Source of the DNA: Nicotiana tabacum
Taxonomy: Eukaryota > Streptophyta > Magnoliopsida > Solanales > Solanaceae
DNA: 64,000 nucleotides
Assembly (NCBI RefSeq): GCF_000715075.1
Contig: NC_134082.1
Span: forward strand, 62,955,466-63,019,465
Direction: 5' to 3'
In this document: positions 36,001 through 48,900 of the stretch, piece by piece
How positions within the stretch are numbered: position 1 is the stretch's first letter
Layout of the letters: every line of letters starts with the position of its first letter
Notes under the pieces: generated by a model
Seen by the model: only the letters and a program-made list of their open reading frames with translations
What the model was told of the DNA's origin: nothing
The model's database searches: none
Position numbers and translations under genes: made by a program

Positions 36001-37846
36001 CTATTTATTTCTAAATCTCATTAATTATAGTTATTTTCGAATTGTCGAGACGGGGGACTTGGTAGAAAGTTGACTATTAATTAAACTTTGTATTTAGACC
36101 ATGTTAACCAAGCGCTTGGTAACACGGAAATATCAGGGAACCACAATAGTAAATTTCGTCAAGCCTGATTTTGTTTAATTCTAGTTGAATTAAGTATTCT
36201 TGTTTATATGAAATATGGTTTGATGACAGCCACGGGGACAACCATAAGTGAGAGGTGAATTAATGTAATCCATTACAATTAAAATATTGGAATATTCCGA
36301 AATGTTCAGATGTGTATTTGCGGTATATGTAGTGTCAGTTTATTAAATCAATTTGTAAATTAGTTTTCTTTCTTAACAATAAATGGCCCATTTATTTTAG
36401 GAATGCGATTAGCTCATTTTCTTATAAAAATAGTATATAAAAATAATGTCAATGTTATTACAAAGTATATATTTAGTATTTGTAAATAGCTTGCATAAGT
36501 CGAGATAAAAATTGGATTGATTTTATTTGTTCCAAATTCAATCATCGTAATCAAATTAACAGAATAATTAGAACTTTGGACTAAAAACAAGTTGCGTAGA
36601 AGAAGATTGGATTTATGAATACCGATTGCGGTATTTTAAATAAAAGATATACAAAGTAGAGTTCGCTCCGAGTAGAATAATGGGAATTCTATGAAAACAA
36701 CTAGTTTGCTTATCAATTAACTTCTTCCTAGCTTTGCAAGTAAATCACTTGGAAAATTTTAAGACACGTACACTTAGTCCTAAGCATAAGAAGATAATAA
36801 ATAACTTGTGCACTTGATTATCAAGCTCTAGGGCACATAAACAAATTACGGATGTTGTGTTCACGATAAAATTGTAATTTTAGTTGCACATTATTTTTAT
36901 CTCATTAACTCTTCTAGTTTGAATAGTTTTGAGGCGTATAATTCACACATTTAAATCATATAACCTGTGGTCAACACCTAATAAATTTTAATTTTCTGGA
37001 AATCTCGAGGCACTCAATTCAGTAATTTCCCATGGCTTTCATATTTAAAATAGACGTACATAATAAACATTTGTAGAAAAATTTATATTGCCATTAAGAA
37101 TATTATTGTATAGTTGTGGACACGTTCGCGTGACATGATTACATTTCTAAAGACAATTCGGAGTATGCGTTCACGCAACTTCGAGCAAACCTTCTTAATA
37201 AAAAGGGGTTTTTCGGAGGTTATTAAATTATTTATTTCATATAGCCCGAGATGCGCAGCTCAATATTTAATCATGCAAGAATGACGAATGTTCGTAGTTT
37301 TGTTTTAGGCACGCACAACTTCGGCCAAAATTTATTTTATTTTATTTTAAAAAAAATATATAATATAAAATATGTTATTAACCTCATTGTGTATACGTAC
37401 GCGTGACATGATTCTTTATATATAAAAAAATGAATATACGTACGCGTGATTCGTTTCAAAACAGTTCTATAATTATAAACAGTCTAACTAAAAGCGGTAA
37501 TAAAGTAAAAATTAGCAATAAGATCAAAAAATATATTTAGTAAATCAAGATAATTAGTCCAAGTATAGATTGTTAAGCGACCGTGCTAGAACCACGGAAT
37601 TCGGGAATGCCTAACACCTTCTCCCGGATTAATAGAATTCCTTACTCGGATTTCCGGTTCGTAGAACGTTAAACGGAGTCATATCTTCCTCGATTCAGGA
37701 TTAAAACCGGTGACTTGGGACACCATAAAATTCCTAAGTGGCGACTCTGAAATTAATAAAGAATCCCGTTTCGGTTGTCCTTTAATTGGAAAAAAACTCT
37801 CTTTACATATGCCCTCCTCCGGGATGTTGTGTAAAGAGGTGTGACA
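36001..37846 (+). repeat. Right LTR of element A, second part
   Basis: Resumes with the second ctatt copy and matches 2511-4365. Contains the structured module at 37577-37749 and the PBS echo tggcgactctg at 37739-37749. Ends gtgtgaca at 37846. Confidence 0.93.
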
Positions 37847-39071
37847 TCCGCATCAACAGTTTGCATAATTATTCAGTTTGTCTGCTCAAATGTGTGCTAG
37901 TATACATGAACTTTTCATAATAACATGCTTGATCTAATGGGCGTTGGGTATTTACTGTATGATTGTTTTCTTATGCAATGAAAAAGGGCGTTGTTTTCCA
38001 GTGTCGAATGCATTTTTGAGTTTACAGTGGGAATTAGAATAGTAATTAAATGGGTAAACATGTGCTTATGTGATTTTATTGGTAACGGGTAATTGTTTGT
38101 GAAGAAAGGGAAGTATGCAATTATTTGGTCTCCAAAGGGATGGTGAGGTGGACATGACTGTTCTTGTCATGCTTCAATTCATTTTCTTTACTGTATTTTT
38201 CCTCTCCATGAGCATTGGATGTTATTTGTTATTTCACTGATTGGTTGTTGGATATGAAATTGTTTGGATGATTGTTGGGCCGTGGGAGTATGGAAAGACC
38301 GAAGCCCATTAACGATTAATTTGTCTCCATGCTTTAAGTGTGGGGCTCAGTCTAATAAAAACGAAAAGTTAAAAAGGGAATGAACATGAACTTAACTTTA
38401 TATATTTAGTTCTATTTGTTTTGCTTTTATTATATTGCCCGCTAGGAGCATGTTAGGCTGTCATCATTTGGGTAGGCAAGCTTTAGGATTTGTGTTGGTT
38501 TCGAGGTGAGAGGTCATTCCCTTAGTTAAATTTATCCGGAGAATGCTCCGAAGGATTTGTACATATTTTATATCGGGGAATGCCCCGTAGTATTCTGTAA
38601 CTGGAGGCCGAAGGCGAACTCGTAGTACTTTTATTTCTATTTCACTTTTGTTTTTATCTTTCTTTTATTAGATGGGAACGACCTTGAGCCTCTTGTGTGT
38701 TTGTTTTTCTTTTCTGTGTTTGTTTTAGCTCAATTCGAATATTTTAAAAGCCAACTTGATCATGTACGCAACCGTACTAGCTACGGGACTCGGGGAGTGC
38801 TTAACACCTTCTCCTCGAGTCAAATGAATCCCCTTACCCTAATCTCTGGTGCGGACTTAGTTTTAGAGTCTGAAATGTTTTAAAAGGAAAAGTCATTTTA
38901 AAAGAAAAACGGTGACCTGACACACCGAAATTAAAGTCAGGTGGCGACTCTGAGTTATTTCCTTTTGAACACAATTTTGTCACTTTTTAATTAAAACTCT
39001 TTTGAGCTTTACTAAATCTTTTTATTTATTTAAGAGGGTTTAGTGAAGTTTGGTTAAAAAGGGGTGCGACA
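37847..39071 (+). mobile_element. Element C: 3' end of an older Tat-type LTR
   Basis: The sequence after A ends in the same kind of module as the A and B LTRs. H1 is CCGTA/TACGG, H2 is CTCGGGGA/TCCTCGAG around ttaacaccttc, H3 is ACCTGA/TCAGGT, followed by tggcgactctg and a final ggtgcgaca at 39071. No PBS follows, so this is a solo LTR or the right LTR of an element whose body lies left of the window. A therefore inserted in this LTR. The 62-residue frame at 38695 is not a gene. Confidence 0.75.
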
Positions 39072-39819
39072 TCTTTTAGTTAATATATATTAGGAAATGG
39101 AGTTGTAATCAAGTTGTCATTCATAATATGTTGGAGCAAGTATTTGAGTGTGCAAGTTAGAGTAACTCGTAATTCATTCAAATAGTTGAAGCAGGAAAAC
39201 TGTGTGGATATTGATTTATAGGTCTTGTAATCAGTACATTTGGCTCATTTGTTTTAGTGAAGTTGAAGCTAAAATCATACGTACGTGGTAGGTCGTGATT
39301 TTTGTACCTTTAAACCGGGTAATTTTCAAGTAAAAACTGTTATCTTTATTTTTACTATTTATTCCTTTTACGTTTAAGGAGTAAGTGAAAGAACCAAGTT
39401 CTTTACTAATTTAGGAAGCACTCAGACTAACAAAGATTTAACTTTCAAAGAATTAGAGGATCAAGCTGAACACTAACCATGGTCCAGGAATTTTTTGTGC
39501 TATCACTATCTCACCTTTATACTAACACAAAATTTAGATATTTCTTGCCGTCCGAGAGTGTTTTATAGTGCTAGCTAGGTCACTGAAATATTTTTTTTTT
39601 TGTCTTTATTTGACCCAAGGATGAATCATATCATAATAACTAGTTTGTCACATAAATCTTGGGTGATCACTGATCCAATGCTTCGGGCAAAACAAATTAT
39701 GTGATGCTTCTATGTTATTGTAATTATGCTTCTTGTTTGCCCAAAACAAGAATCGTGTTGGAAACATTGAACGCCAAGTTAATAACTCCTTATTCAATAG
39801 TTTTGAAGAAGAGTTGACA
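39072..39819. other. Unassigned sequence between C and a LINE
   Basis: AT-rich, no convincing gene, RNA or element ends. The frame at 39733-39957 runs into a LINE tail on the other strand and is not coding. Confidence 0.5.
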
Positions 39820-40520
39820 CAACAACAACAACAACAACGACCCAGTATAATCCCACAAGTGGGGTCTGGGGAGGGTAATATGTACGCAGACCTTACCCCT
39901 ACCCCGAAAGGTAGAGAGACTGTTTCCAGGAGACCCTCGGCTCAAAAAAAGCAATAGGAGATAATATATTAGTACCATAAAAATGCGTAATAAAATAACA
40001 ACAATATATAAGAGATACGAAATATGAAATACAGGATACGAAATATGAAATACAGGATACGAAATACGAAATACGAATTAGATGGCTGGTATAGTACAAC
40101 TAGAAGGTAAAGCCCTGCATCAATAGACGACCATTGACATTCCTAGTCTAACTCCTAACTAGATAGTCTCTCTCAGTTGTGCTGTAGAAATATTCACCCT
40201 CTCCCCTAACCTACAACCTTAATGCTCGACCTCCATAATTCCCTATCAAGGGTCATGTCCTCCGTAATCCTAAGTCGCGTCATGTCCTGTCTGATCACCT
40301 CTCCCCAATACTTCTTAGGTCTCCCTCTACCTCTCCGCGTGCCCACTACAGCCAGTCGCTCACACCTCCTCACCGGTGCATCAGTGCTCCTCCTCTGAAT
40401 GTGCCCAAACCATCTGAGTCTTACTTCCCGCATCTTGTCCTCCATGGGGGCCACACCCACCTTCTCTCGAATATCTGCATTCCTAATCTTATTCATCCTT
40501 GTATGCCCGCACATCCACCT
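39820..40520 (-). mobile_element. 5'-truncated RTE-type LINE, minus strand
   Basis: The minus strand ends in (ttg)n at 39820-39837, after the tail ggggtctggggagggta in reverse. Upstream is an open frame (40206-40523, 105 codons) with [29 protein letters not shown] and [18 protein letters not shown], the well-known C-terminal end of RTE LINE reverse transcriptases in plants. The rest of the LINE is missing, as usual after incomplete reverse transcription. A short imperfect flanking match (agttgaca and agttgata) may be the target duplication. Confidence 0.85.
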
Positions 40521-42927
40521 CAATTATGATGGAAAAGTTGATAGAATGAGTGCTTTTGAATGCTTCTGCTTAATTGGTGGAAAAGTTGATAGAATTGTGA
40601 CGTAAAATCAATGGTGGCCTGGCTGGTGTGGGACGAATCTCTTTAGTAAACCATATATTCTTTTACTGATTTTCGCTGTTGTATTACCTCTGCTGTTTTG
40701 CTTAATTTCGTCACACCAACGACTATTTTTCACTTTTACTATGGGCAGAACAGTGATCTGCATAAGTTTTCAGCAATTAGGAAGCTGGCATATTTTATAT
40801 TACTATGGCCAAGGAATCATTCTTACATTTCATAATTTTTATTTTCATCAATCAAATGACCATAGTTGACAAAAGGTGTGACTAGTGTACAAGACAAAAT
40901 AAGAGATTGATTAAGATAATCTTCTTTTATATCCCTTTAATGGTGAGCTCTTGGATGGAGACAACTTTATAACGATGTAACATATTGTCTGATCTACCTA
41001 CAGCAACTGTAGGTTTTATCAGAATGAAGGCAGTGGGGGTTCTCCAACACTCGAAATGAAGAAAATAAAGGTGCTAAAAAGGTTAAACTTTTTAAAATTA
41101 CTTTTGCATGTACTCATGTAACGTTGTGAAGAGGTGCCACCCCTTTTTTGGTCCATCTTTTTTTCTTCACTCACACTTGTTATCGCACAAGTTAATAACG
41201 GCAGAGAAGAAGAAACAACGGACACGAATTTTAATCTTTTTTAAGTTATTAGATTTTAAATTAAATCTTTGTATATAGTCAATAAATTTTTTAAAATAAA
41301 TAAATATAAAATATGAACCAAAACTAATAAATTCAGTCAAACATTCTAACTTAAGATTTCCATACTACTCTATAAAGGAATGGCCGAATATGCATGTCTA
41401 TAATCTATTCACCAATCTGTATATTTATATAAAAGAGGGCTAATAAGTGTTAGACATGATACCTCTCCTAATCAAGCAAAATATTGACAAAAAATGAAGT
41501 AGACGGTGAAGAAGCACAAAGTCCAACTTTGCTTCTGTTGTTCGTCGTCTACATCAATTGCCCTAGAAAGGCTCGCTTTCTGGCCAAGATACTCGGGAAG
41601 TGAATATCAAATGGACTGAATATTGGCATTAACATCATTAGGCTATTTTTAAATTTAACTTTTGGTGCAAATGTAAGACAATGACGGGGTACTTCACCAT
41701 TAATTAAACATAAATATGTCTTGCCTTTTCTTTTGATCCTGTTTGATGATCTGATAAATTCTACTAATAATTTTCTGTTACAACATCATCAGTATTGGCT
41801 TTGTCCTTCTATTCAGTTCAAAATTATGTTCCATTTTTTGGTTTACGCATTTTTCATGGTTGATGTAATATGCATAATTAATGATATCCGCCATATGAAG
41901 TTTTTGCGGATCTACTCTTTCCACTGGGATCAAATCTGTCCTTTTCTACTTATTTATTACAATACATAGGAAATGAAACGCATTGGAAAAGATAATTCAT
42001 ATCATGTTGGAAAGGCTGGCTATCTCGAGGTATTTTTTTCCTTTTTCCTTTTAGGGTTAGCTCATCACTCATTTCATGTTGGTTGGGATTTTGCTGCTGA
42101 TATTTTTGCAACATATTGAAATAAAGAAACTTTATTTTCTGGAATTGAAGTTTAGTTTTGCGATTAGTTGTATACGGTAAAATCGGTCTCAATCTCAAGA
42201 GTTAGGTAAATTAGGAAGTGACATGTCTCAAGGATGACCGGTCAGAAGTGACTCAACTATATATGATGACATAAGATACAAACTTGTGGCCGAATAAGAG
42301 GTAATTCAATATATAACCGTTAGAAACGTTACAGAAGACCACAATATTCCTCCAGCCTTTATCAGTCTTTGTTACCCTTTATTATTTTTTAATCACTTTT
42401 TAATTACCTTTTATTATAGCAATAATATTGTTAATTAAGAGGATATACTTTGTAATCATGTATCCCTACCTCTAGTATAAATATAGGCTTTGATATCAAG
42501 AAATCCTAATAGGAAAAGACTAGCATTCTTTCTTTCGTTCTTTTAAGCTTTATATAAGTATTCTCGAGATTTTCTAATTATTTTTTATTCTGGTGGGAAT
42601 ATTTTGAAACTCAGGCTTGTTTTTTTTAATTACTCTTATTTTACTTGTTGTTGCTCTTTACTATTTTATTTTTCACATCAATTTAATTCACGTGTCTATA
42701 AACCACGTTACAAAATTCAATTATACTATTTTACGGGTAAACATTAGTACTTTTAAACTTTAACAACATATGCTAGGAGTTAATTTCTTCCTTTTTTGAT
42801 ATGTAAATCCCTATATTGGGTTATTCGGATGCGTGTATTATATAAGATGATATTAGTTCATCCAAATTTAAGTAAAAGGAAAATTCTGCTCCATTATAGG
42901 ATAACAATATTCTTGGTTTGACGTGTA
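40521..42927. other. Unassigned AT-rich intergenic DNA
   Basis: No supported gene on either strand; the open frames are short and of low complexity. A 48-base direct repeat of ggaaaagttgatagaat lies at 40531-40597. Nothing else recognised. Confidence 0.5.
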
Positions 42928-44080
42928 GTGTAGATATTGATGCATCCAAGGGGAGGTGCCTTGGTACATGATATTTGTTAATGATATAGTGTTGATTGAC
43001 GAGACGGTAGCGGAGTTAACGCGAGGTTGGAGGTTTGGAGACAGACCTTGGAGTCTAAAGATTTCAAACTGAGCAGAACCAAGATAGAATACTTGGAGTG
43101 CAAGTTCAGTAACGGGACCCATGATGCAGACATAAAGGTTACACTTGATGCTCAAGTTATCCCCAAGAGAGCGAGTTTTAAGTATCTCAGGTCGATTATC
43201 TAGGGTAACGAGGAGATTGACGAAGATGTCGCGCATCGCATTGGAGCAGGATGGATGAAGTGGAGGCTCGCTTCTGGTGTTTTGTGTGATAGGAATGTGC
43301 CGCTAAGAGTTAAGGGTAAGTTTTATCGAGTGATGGTTCGACCGGCTATGCTGTATGGGGCTGGGTATTGGCCAATCAAGAACTCTCACGTGCAGAAGAT
43401 GAGAGTAGCAGAGATAAGGATGTTGAGATGATGTGTGGGTGTACCAGGAGAGATATGATTAAGAATGAAGCTACCCGGGACAGAGTGGGAGTAGCCTCCA
43501 TGAAGGACAAGATGCGGGAGTCGAGGCTGAGATGGTTCAAACATGTTAAGAGAAGAAACATTGATGCACCTGTTAGGAGGTGTGAGAGGTTGGCCATGAA
43601 GAGTTTGAGAAGAGGTCGAGGTAGGCCTAAGAAGTATTGGAGAGAGGTGATTAGGCAGGACATGACACTGCTTCAACTCACTGAGGACATGACCCTTGAT
43701 AGGAGGGTGTGGAGGTCGAGGATTAAGGTAGAAGGTTAGTAGGTAGTTTATAGTTGTTCACCCATAGTCTAAGTAGCATGCATGTCCCTTCATATTCTTA
43801 GATATTTATTACGGTATGTGATTTTGTTCGCCTCATGTATTGTATTCCCTGTTGTTATTATTTGATATCATTTATCCTTTATCTTTCCCTTTTTCTTTTA
43901 TCTTCCATCTTTCTTCTTTCCTTGCTTTACTTCTCTTCTTCTTGCCCTTCCTGAGCCGAGGGTCTATTGGAAATAACATCTCTACCTGTATTAGGTAGGG
44001 GTAAGGTCTGCGTACAGACTACCCTCCCCAGACTCCACCTGCTTGAATCAAACTGGATTTGTTGTTGTTGTTGTTGTAGA
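42928..44080 (+). mobile_element. 5'-truncated RTE-type LINE, plus strand
   Basis: From about 42928 the sequence translates in broken frames to the RT palm end (NDIVLIDET in place of the active-site Asp pair), then KASFKYL-like and [18 protein letters not shown] segments, then an open stretch at 43368-43739 with [20 protein letters not shown] and [18 protein letters not shown]. It ends with the tail ggtaaggtctgcgtac, accctccccagac and (ttg)n at 44063-44078. Stops and frame changes make it inactive. It is the same family as the minus-strand copy at 39820. Confidence 0.87.
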
Positions 44081-44869
44081 GATTGATACTGAAAGTCAAA
44101 TCTGATTATCTCCTTTTAATTTGTTTCGGTGTAGTTTGGATTGGGTTTAAATGAATTTAACCCATATTACCGAATGGAAAAAGGTTAAACATATCTTTGT
44201 ACTTTCAAAAATAGTTTAAAATTATTGGTTATACTATTTGGCTATTCGGAACCCTGCCGTTAAAGGACTGTCACATGGCTTCATCAAATTCAAATAACCC
44301 GCCTTTTTTCTATTACCAGGTTCGGTTAATTTAAACCCGAAACTTGATCCAAACACCCCAACATAAAACACGTCTAAATATAAAAAGAGAGCCAATACCC
44401 TTTCATTTTGAATTAAAGTAAAAATTCAGCTTTTTCACTTTTAAATTTTTAAATCATGTCTTCTAAAAGAAATCTTTTTTTATAGTCATCTTCCTCGATA
44501 CAACTTTCATAACCCCCTATCTGGAAAATAGATCCTCTTTTTCCTTTCTCTGCTACCTCCTTCCTTTCTTTTTTGTTTTCATAGGTTCATACACAAAAAT
44601 CTTTTCTCTTTTTTGGGTTTATTGCTGATCAAGTGGACGAATTTTCTTTATTTTATTTTTTTCTGATTTTATCTTTCATCCTTCTTCCATTTCAAATTCA
44701 AGAATTATTTTTTTGTTTTGATTAAGCACAATTTAGTAAGCATTAATGTTAGTTAAAAAGAATACTTGTGAAGAAGTAATTACAAACACTATTAATATAT
44801 GCTTTGCGGAAAATCAATTTTGCAAAACCTAATAAATAGAGTACTCAATTTCTTCTGTTAATGATAGTT
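44081..44869. other. Unassigned intergenic DNA
   Basis: AT-rich sequence with T-rich stretches; no gene, RNA or element ends recognised. Confidence 0.5.
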
Positions 44870-45005
44870 AAATCATTCACTGCTCCCAAATTAGGAGGAT
44901 CTATAGTGTTTTCACACTTCCCCTCCATAGTGACTCGAACCCAAGACCTAACGGTCGTAGGTGGAGGTGCTTTTACCAACTGAGCAAGCCTCACTTGTCG
45001 AAGCT
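44870..45005 (-). mobile_element. tRNA-like SINE head or fragment
   Basis: On the minus strand, 44995 to 44930 reads like a tRNA: gctcagttggtaaaagc (box A region) and gggttcgagtcac (box B). It lacks a good anticodon stem and an acceptor stem, so it is a SINE head or tRNA pseudogene, not a working tRNA. The 3' side runs into gaggggaagtgtgaaaacac. Ends not resolved. Confidence 0.45.
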
Positions 45006-45946
45006 ATCTATTTGAAAACCTCCGCTAACACTTTTTTTTTTTTTTAAAACCTCCACTAAAAGAAGATGAAGTAACGAATCCAAATATGATAAAGCAGTAA
45101 TCAAGATGATTCGTGATGGCAAATGCTCAGGCTGAAAGTGAACACTTCACTTATCATAAATATACACATAATAATATATATTTCATATACATAACAATTT
45201 TATTTTTTTTGCGCTGCCGCCTGTAATTATTTTGAGCCGCCAGCCAAAAATGAAAGAAGCCCTAATTTATTTCCATGTCATTTTAGAATGTCTAAGGGGA
45301 TATAAAATTAAAGTGATCTTAAATACATCTCCAACTCTACTCTCACCAGGTAGGCATTTTCTTGAGATATATAGCAGTGATTGAGTCAAATTTTGTTAGG
45401 AAAATAAGAAACCACCGAAACTTCTCATTGTATACGATCCAAATTAGGAGTTAAATTCTTTAATAGACCCCTCTAAAATTGGATCTTATTGTTCATTAAT
45501 TCCTGATTATTTTTCTCTTTTCTGGTTGGAGATCTTGGCTTAGGTGTTGCTCTTCCGGCAAGTCAATTGGGTTTAGAGTTTTGATCTATCTGAACTTCAT
45601 GCTGTCCATGCTACTCATAAAGGCTACCAATGATCGATCCAAGTATAGAGAGTTGATAAGATTACAAGGAACAAATATGAATTGTACAATTAACTCAGTA
45701 ATTTAATTTATGCCCCTTGCGCATCTATCAACAAACCATTATCTAAGGTTACTTCCCAAATCAAGTCAAGTGCAATACAGATGATATAACTGTAACCCTT
45801 TTTGTAATATACATTAGGGAAAAAGAGTATAATACAAATATTACACAGTAAAGAGCGTGATACTCTTTGAGAACTGTGGGTATAAAGTTAAAGGACAATC
45901 AAAATGGCTTTTAGTACAGGAATATTACAAAAGGAAACTCTGCAGA
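45006..45946. other. Intergenic DNA and probable FREE1 3' UTR
   Basis: No element ends seen. The part nearest 45946 should be the 3' untranslated region of the FREE1-like gene, which reads leftwards. The poly(A) site cannot be fixed. Confidence 0.5.
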
Positions 45947-48900
45947 TCAATGAGCATTAACAAGGAATGGATGCTGGCAGACGCTGCACTCTATCGTTTC
46001 TGATCCAGAAGCTGGCACTTCAACCTGCAAACTCAAATCCATATAAAATTTATCCACAGGTACAGGATATTCTTGGGGTTTAACAGTATCGAAAAGGTTT
46101 TCAAGAACAGGCACAAACATAAGAAGAGAGGGAGAAAAGCATGGTCTATGGTACTGAACCTGCAAATGGACTGTGCAGGTTGGACATTCCACCTCTCTCA
46201 TCCTCCTAGATCCTTGAGAACTAAGTCCTGAAAATGATAGATTCATCAGCTCCAAGGGAAAAAATTCTCCAACTTGCAGTAACCATAGAAAGGTTTGCAT
46301 GCCAATTCCAGATGGCAATCATAAACGTATGTGTATTTTGAAGCGAATTAAATAAGAAACTGTTTCAACGATGGGTACTACCTGCTGAAATCTTGCGCTT
46401 CTTGTACATCTCCTCCTGTTTATGAATTTCAACAGTAGAAATTAGTATATGCTGACGAAGATGAAAAGTTAAAATTCAGGGAAACATTGTCCAAGAATAG
46501 AATGAAAATGAAACATTACAGCAAAGATACTTCATAATCATTGAAATAAATTGTGCCAACCTTAACGAGAAGCTTTATAAAGCACATCACAAATTTAAAG
46601 TAGCAAAGATTATTATTTTCTGTTTCTTATATCTTCTCTCCAATTCACTTATCCAACAGTTCATCTCAAAATTCTTAAAAGTAATATAACTTCCATAATT
46701 GTGGACATAAGCTAAGCAGTATTAATTTTCAAGATACACTTCCAATAACCTATCTAAACAAAACAATTTTGAACAGTAATGATGAGTAATTTAAAGAATC
46801 TCAGAAGTCAGCAGTCACCTTGAGTTTTCTTGTAAGGTCCTCATGACTTCGTAACGGAGCAACTTTCGTCATTGCTTCCTTTGAATTGCTGAGTCTCTGA
46901 GTTACCTCTGCCTGCAAAATAGGGAAAGTTCAATCTTGTTACATCTTGTGAAAGTACTGCTTCAAGACTATTGTGATATAAAAGATCAACAAATTGAAAG
47001 GCACTGTCATGTTGAACAAAATAACAGATAAAAGAACGTAAAACATTGAAAGGCACTGTCATGAAAGACTGGAAAATCTCTCGAATACAGTAACCATCAG
47101 ATATTAAGATCCAGAACTTCATTAGATTGTTGAAAGGTTTAACGCCCTCGTTAAGGAATTGTCTTATTCTTTAGTCAGATGATAGAAGATACAATAACGA
47201 AAAAGCAAATAATTAATAGTCCTAGGGTAACATGTGATCGTATGCAAGCAATGAAAGTTCCCAGGTGGTAGTATCTTTAATAAGCAACAGCAGCTTTCTG
47301 TTCAGAATAATCACAAACTAAGTTCTCTGACGTTTCTAAATAGATGGAACACTCGCAGTGCCTCTATCTTGCTCCATTTCTTTAATTCGCTGAACTATGT
47401 AATTGAAGCATTAGATCTCCAATTTTCTTTTTGATAAATATTGGAATCCATTCTTTTCTATATTTAGTCGAGATTTTTGCAGAATTTGTAGTGATCAAAA
47501 CCTTTAGCAGCTTTTGAAGTGGAAACGCTCTTTGCAGCTGCCCATGGCATTAAACCACTTCATCTTTCTTTATCCCCCAAAACATAAGAAATGAGCTCCA
47601 TTGAATTCCTTGTTTTCCTTATGTCCCCCTTTTCCCAAATCATTGTCACCTACACCTAGTCCACAAGGTTTCAGGGTTCTTCATTCAGTTTGCTCTCCTA
47701 TCACATCACACTATCAGATCTAGTTCGTGGCTAATTTGTACAACTAGTTGTACATGTTCCCCGACACTAAGCTTTGCACTTGTGTTGCTTTAGACCATCC
47801 CAGATTAACAATTAAAGTCACATTTAACATCTCATTAAATGAAAATAAAGTCACATTTAACATCTTAATAAAGAAAACCATAAACCTGTAATTAACCTTT
47901 ATTTTAAATGGGCATACCATGCATCGGTCACAAACTCGAACTGGCAGAGCATCTTCATCAGCAGTGAGGGCAACTCTACCTTGCGTGCACTTGTCACAGA
48001 AAATATCCCCACAATTCCTGCAGTGGTGCTGACACAGATTTAAAGAAGACATATGAGATTTAAAAAGTTAAAAACAGACAATACGAAAATGTGACATTTA
48101 CACCACTGTTCAAAATAATGTGTACCTTTCTATTGAAAGCACTAAAATCTGTCCTACAGCCAGTGCACTTGCGAACTGCTTCATCAGGAACCTGTAGAGA
48201 ATTATTAGGCAAAACAAAGCCAAGAATTTGTTAAGAGTTACTTGCAGTAGTTGATTCAACAGAAAAAAGATGAAAATCACGACCACTAAATTAATGCAAC
48301 AGATGATCATAAATCTAACCCAGAAATCTTTCTCTTCATTGAGTGGCCTCATCAACTTCATCAAGTCAACAAAGCCTTTCTTCTTCTCAGCAGCTTGCTC
48401 AGATCCCTTGATTGAATCTGAAGGTTTATCATTCTCACCCATCTCCTTAATCTGAATTCCATAATAAAAGCATGTGTACATGGTTATGACTAGTCGAGTA
48501 TCTAGAGGAGCATTGTACCTAGATATCTTGTTGAAAGCAAGGAAATGATGATAAAATCCAATTTCAGTTGTATAGTATAGTTTAAGTGAAAAGTATCCGG
48601 AGAAGAGCAGAAACACCAACTAAACTTGATATGGAGGAAATAGGGAGAATAATTGATCCATTGAGCTCATAGTTCCTTACAGTGGCAGCCATACACAGTT
48701 AAATAATAACCGAATAAAATAATTAAGCATTCTTAGAAGGACCAACCAATGCAACTAGAGGTCTTCAGTCTACTGTTGTGTGAATACATGATAAAACCTA
48801 ATATAACTAACCAAACCCGCTAAAAATCATAACCTCCATATTAATCCATTCGACGTGCAGGACCAACCCAATATAACATGAAAAGTACAATTTCTACACC

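Larger units (their letters stand above)
1..37846 (+). mobile_element. Element A: Tat/Ogre-type Ty3/gypsy retrotransposon, split by element B
   Basis: A plus-strand LTR retrotransposon whose left LTR is cut by the window start. Base 1 aligns with 15354 in the right LTR, so about 460 bases of the left LTR lie outside. Order: left LTR (to 4365), PBS, leader, ORF1, gag, fused RT end, RNase H, second RNase H, integrase, a long repeat-rich 3' region, PPT, right LTR. The right LTR is in two parts, 14893-17977 and 36001-37846, because element B landed in it. The extra ORF upstream of gag and the second, archaeal-type RNase H are known marks of the Tat/Ogre lineage. All coding parts are broken, so A is dead by itself. 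Its target duplication cannot be checked because its left end is outside the window. Confidence 0.92.

Noticed and set aside
44930..45000. Functional tRNA gene
   Set aside because: Only the box A and box B regions are tRNA-like; acceptor and anticodon stems do not form.
47744..48052. Separate 102-residue zinc-finger gene
   Set aside because: It is exon 6 of the FREE1-like gene read on into the intron; the splice sites at 48028 and 47918 fit the joined frame.
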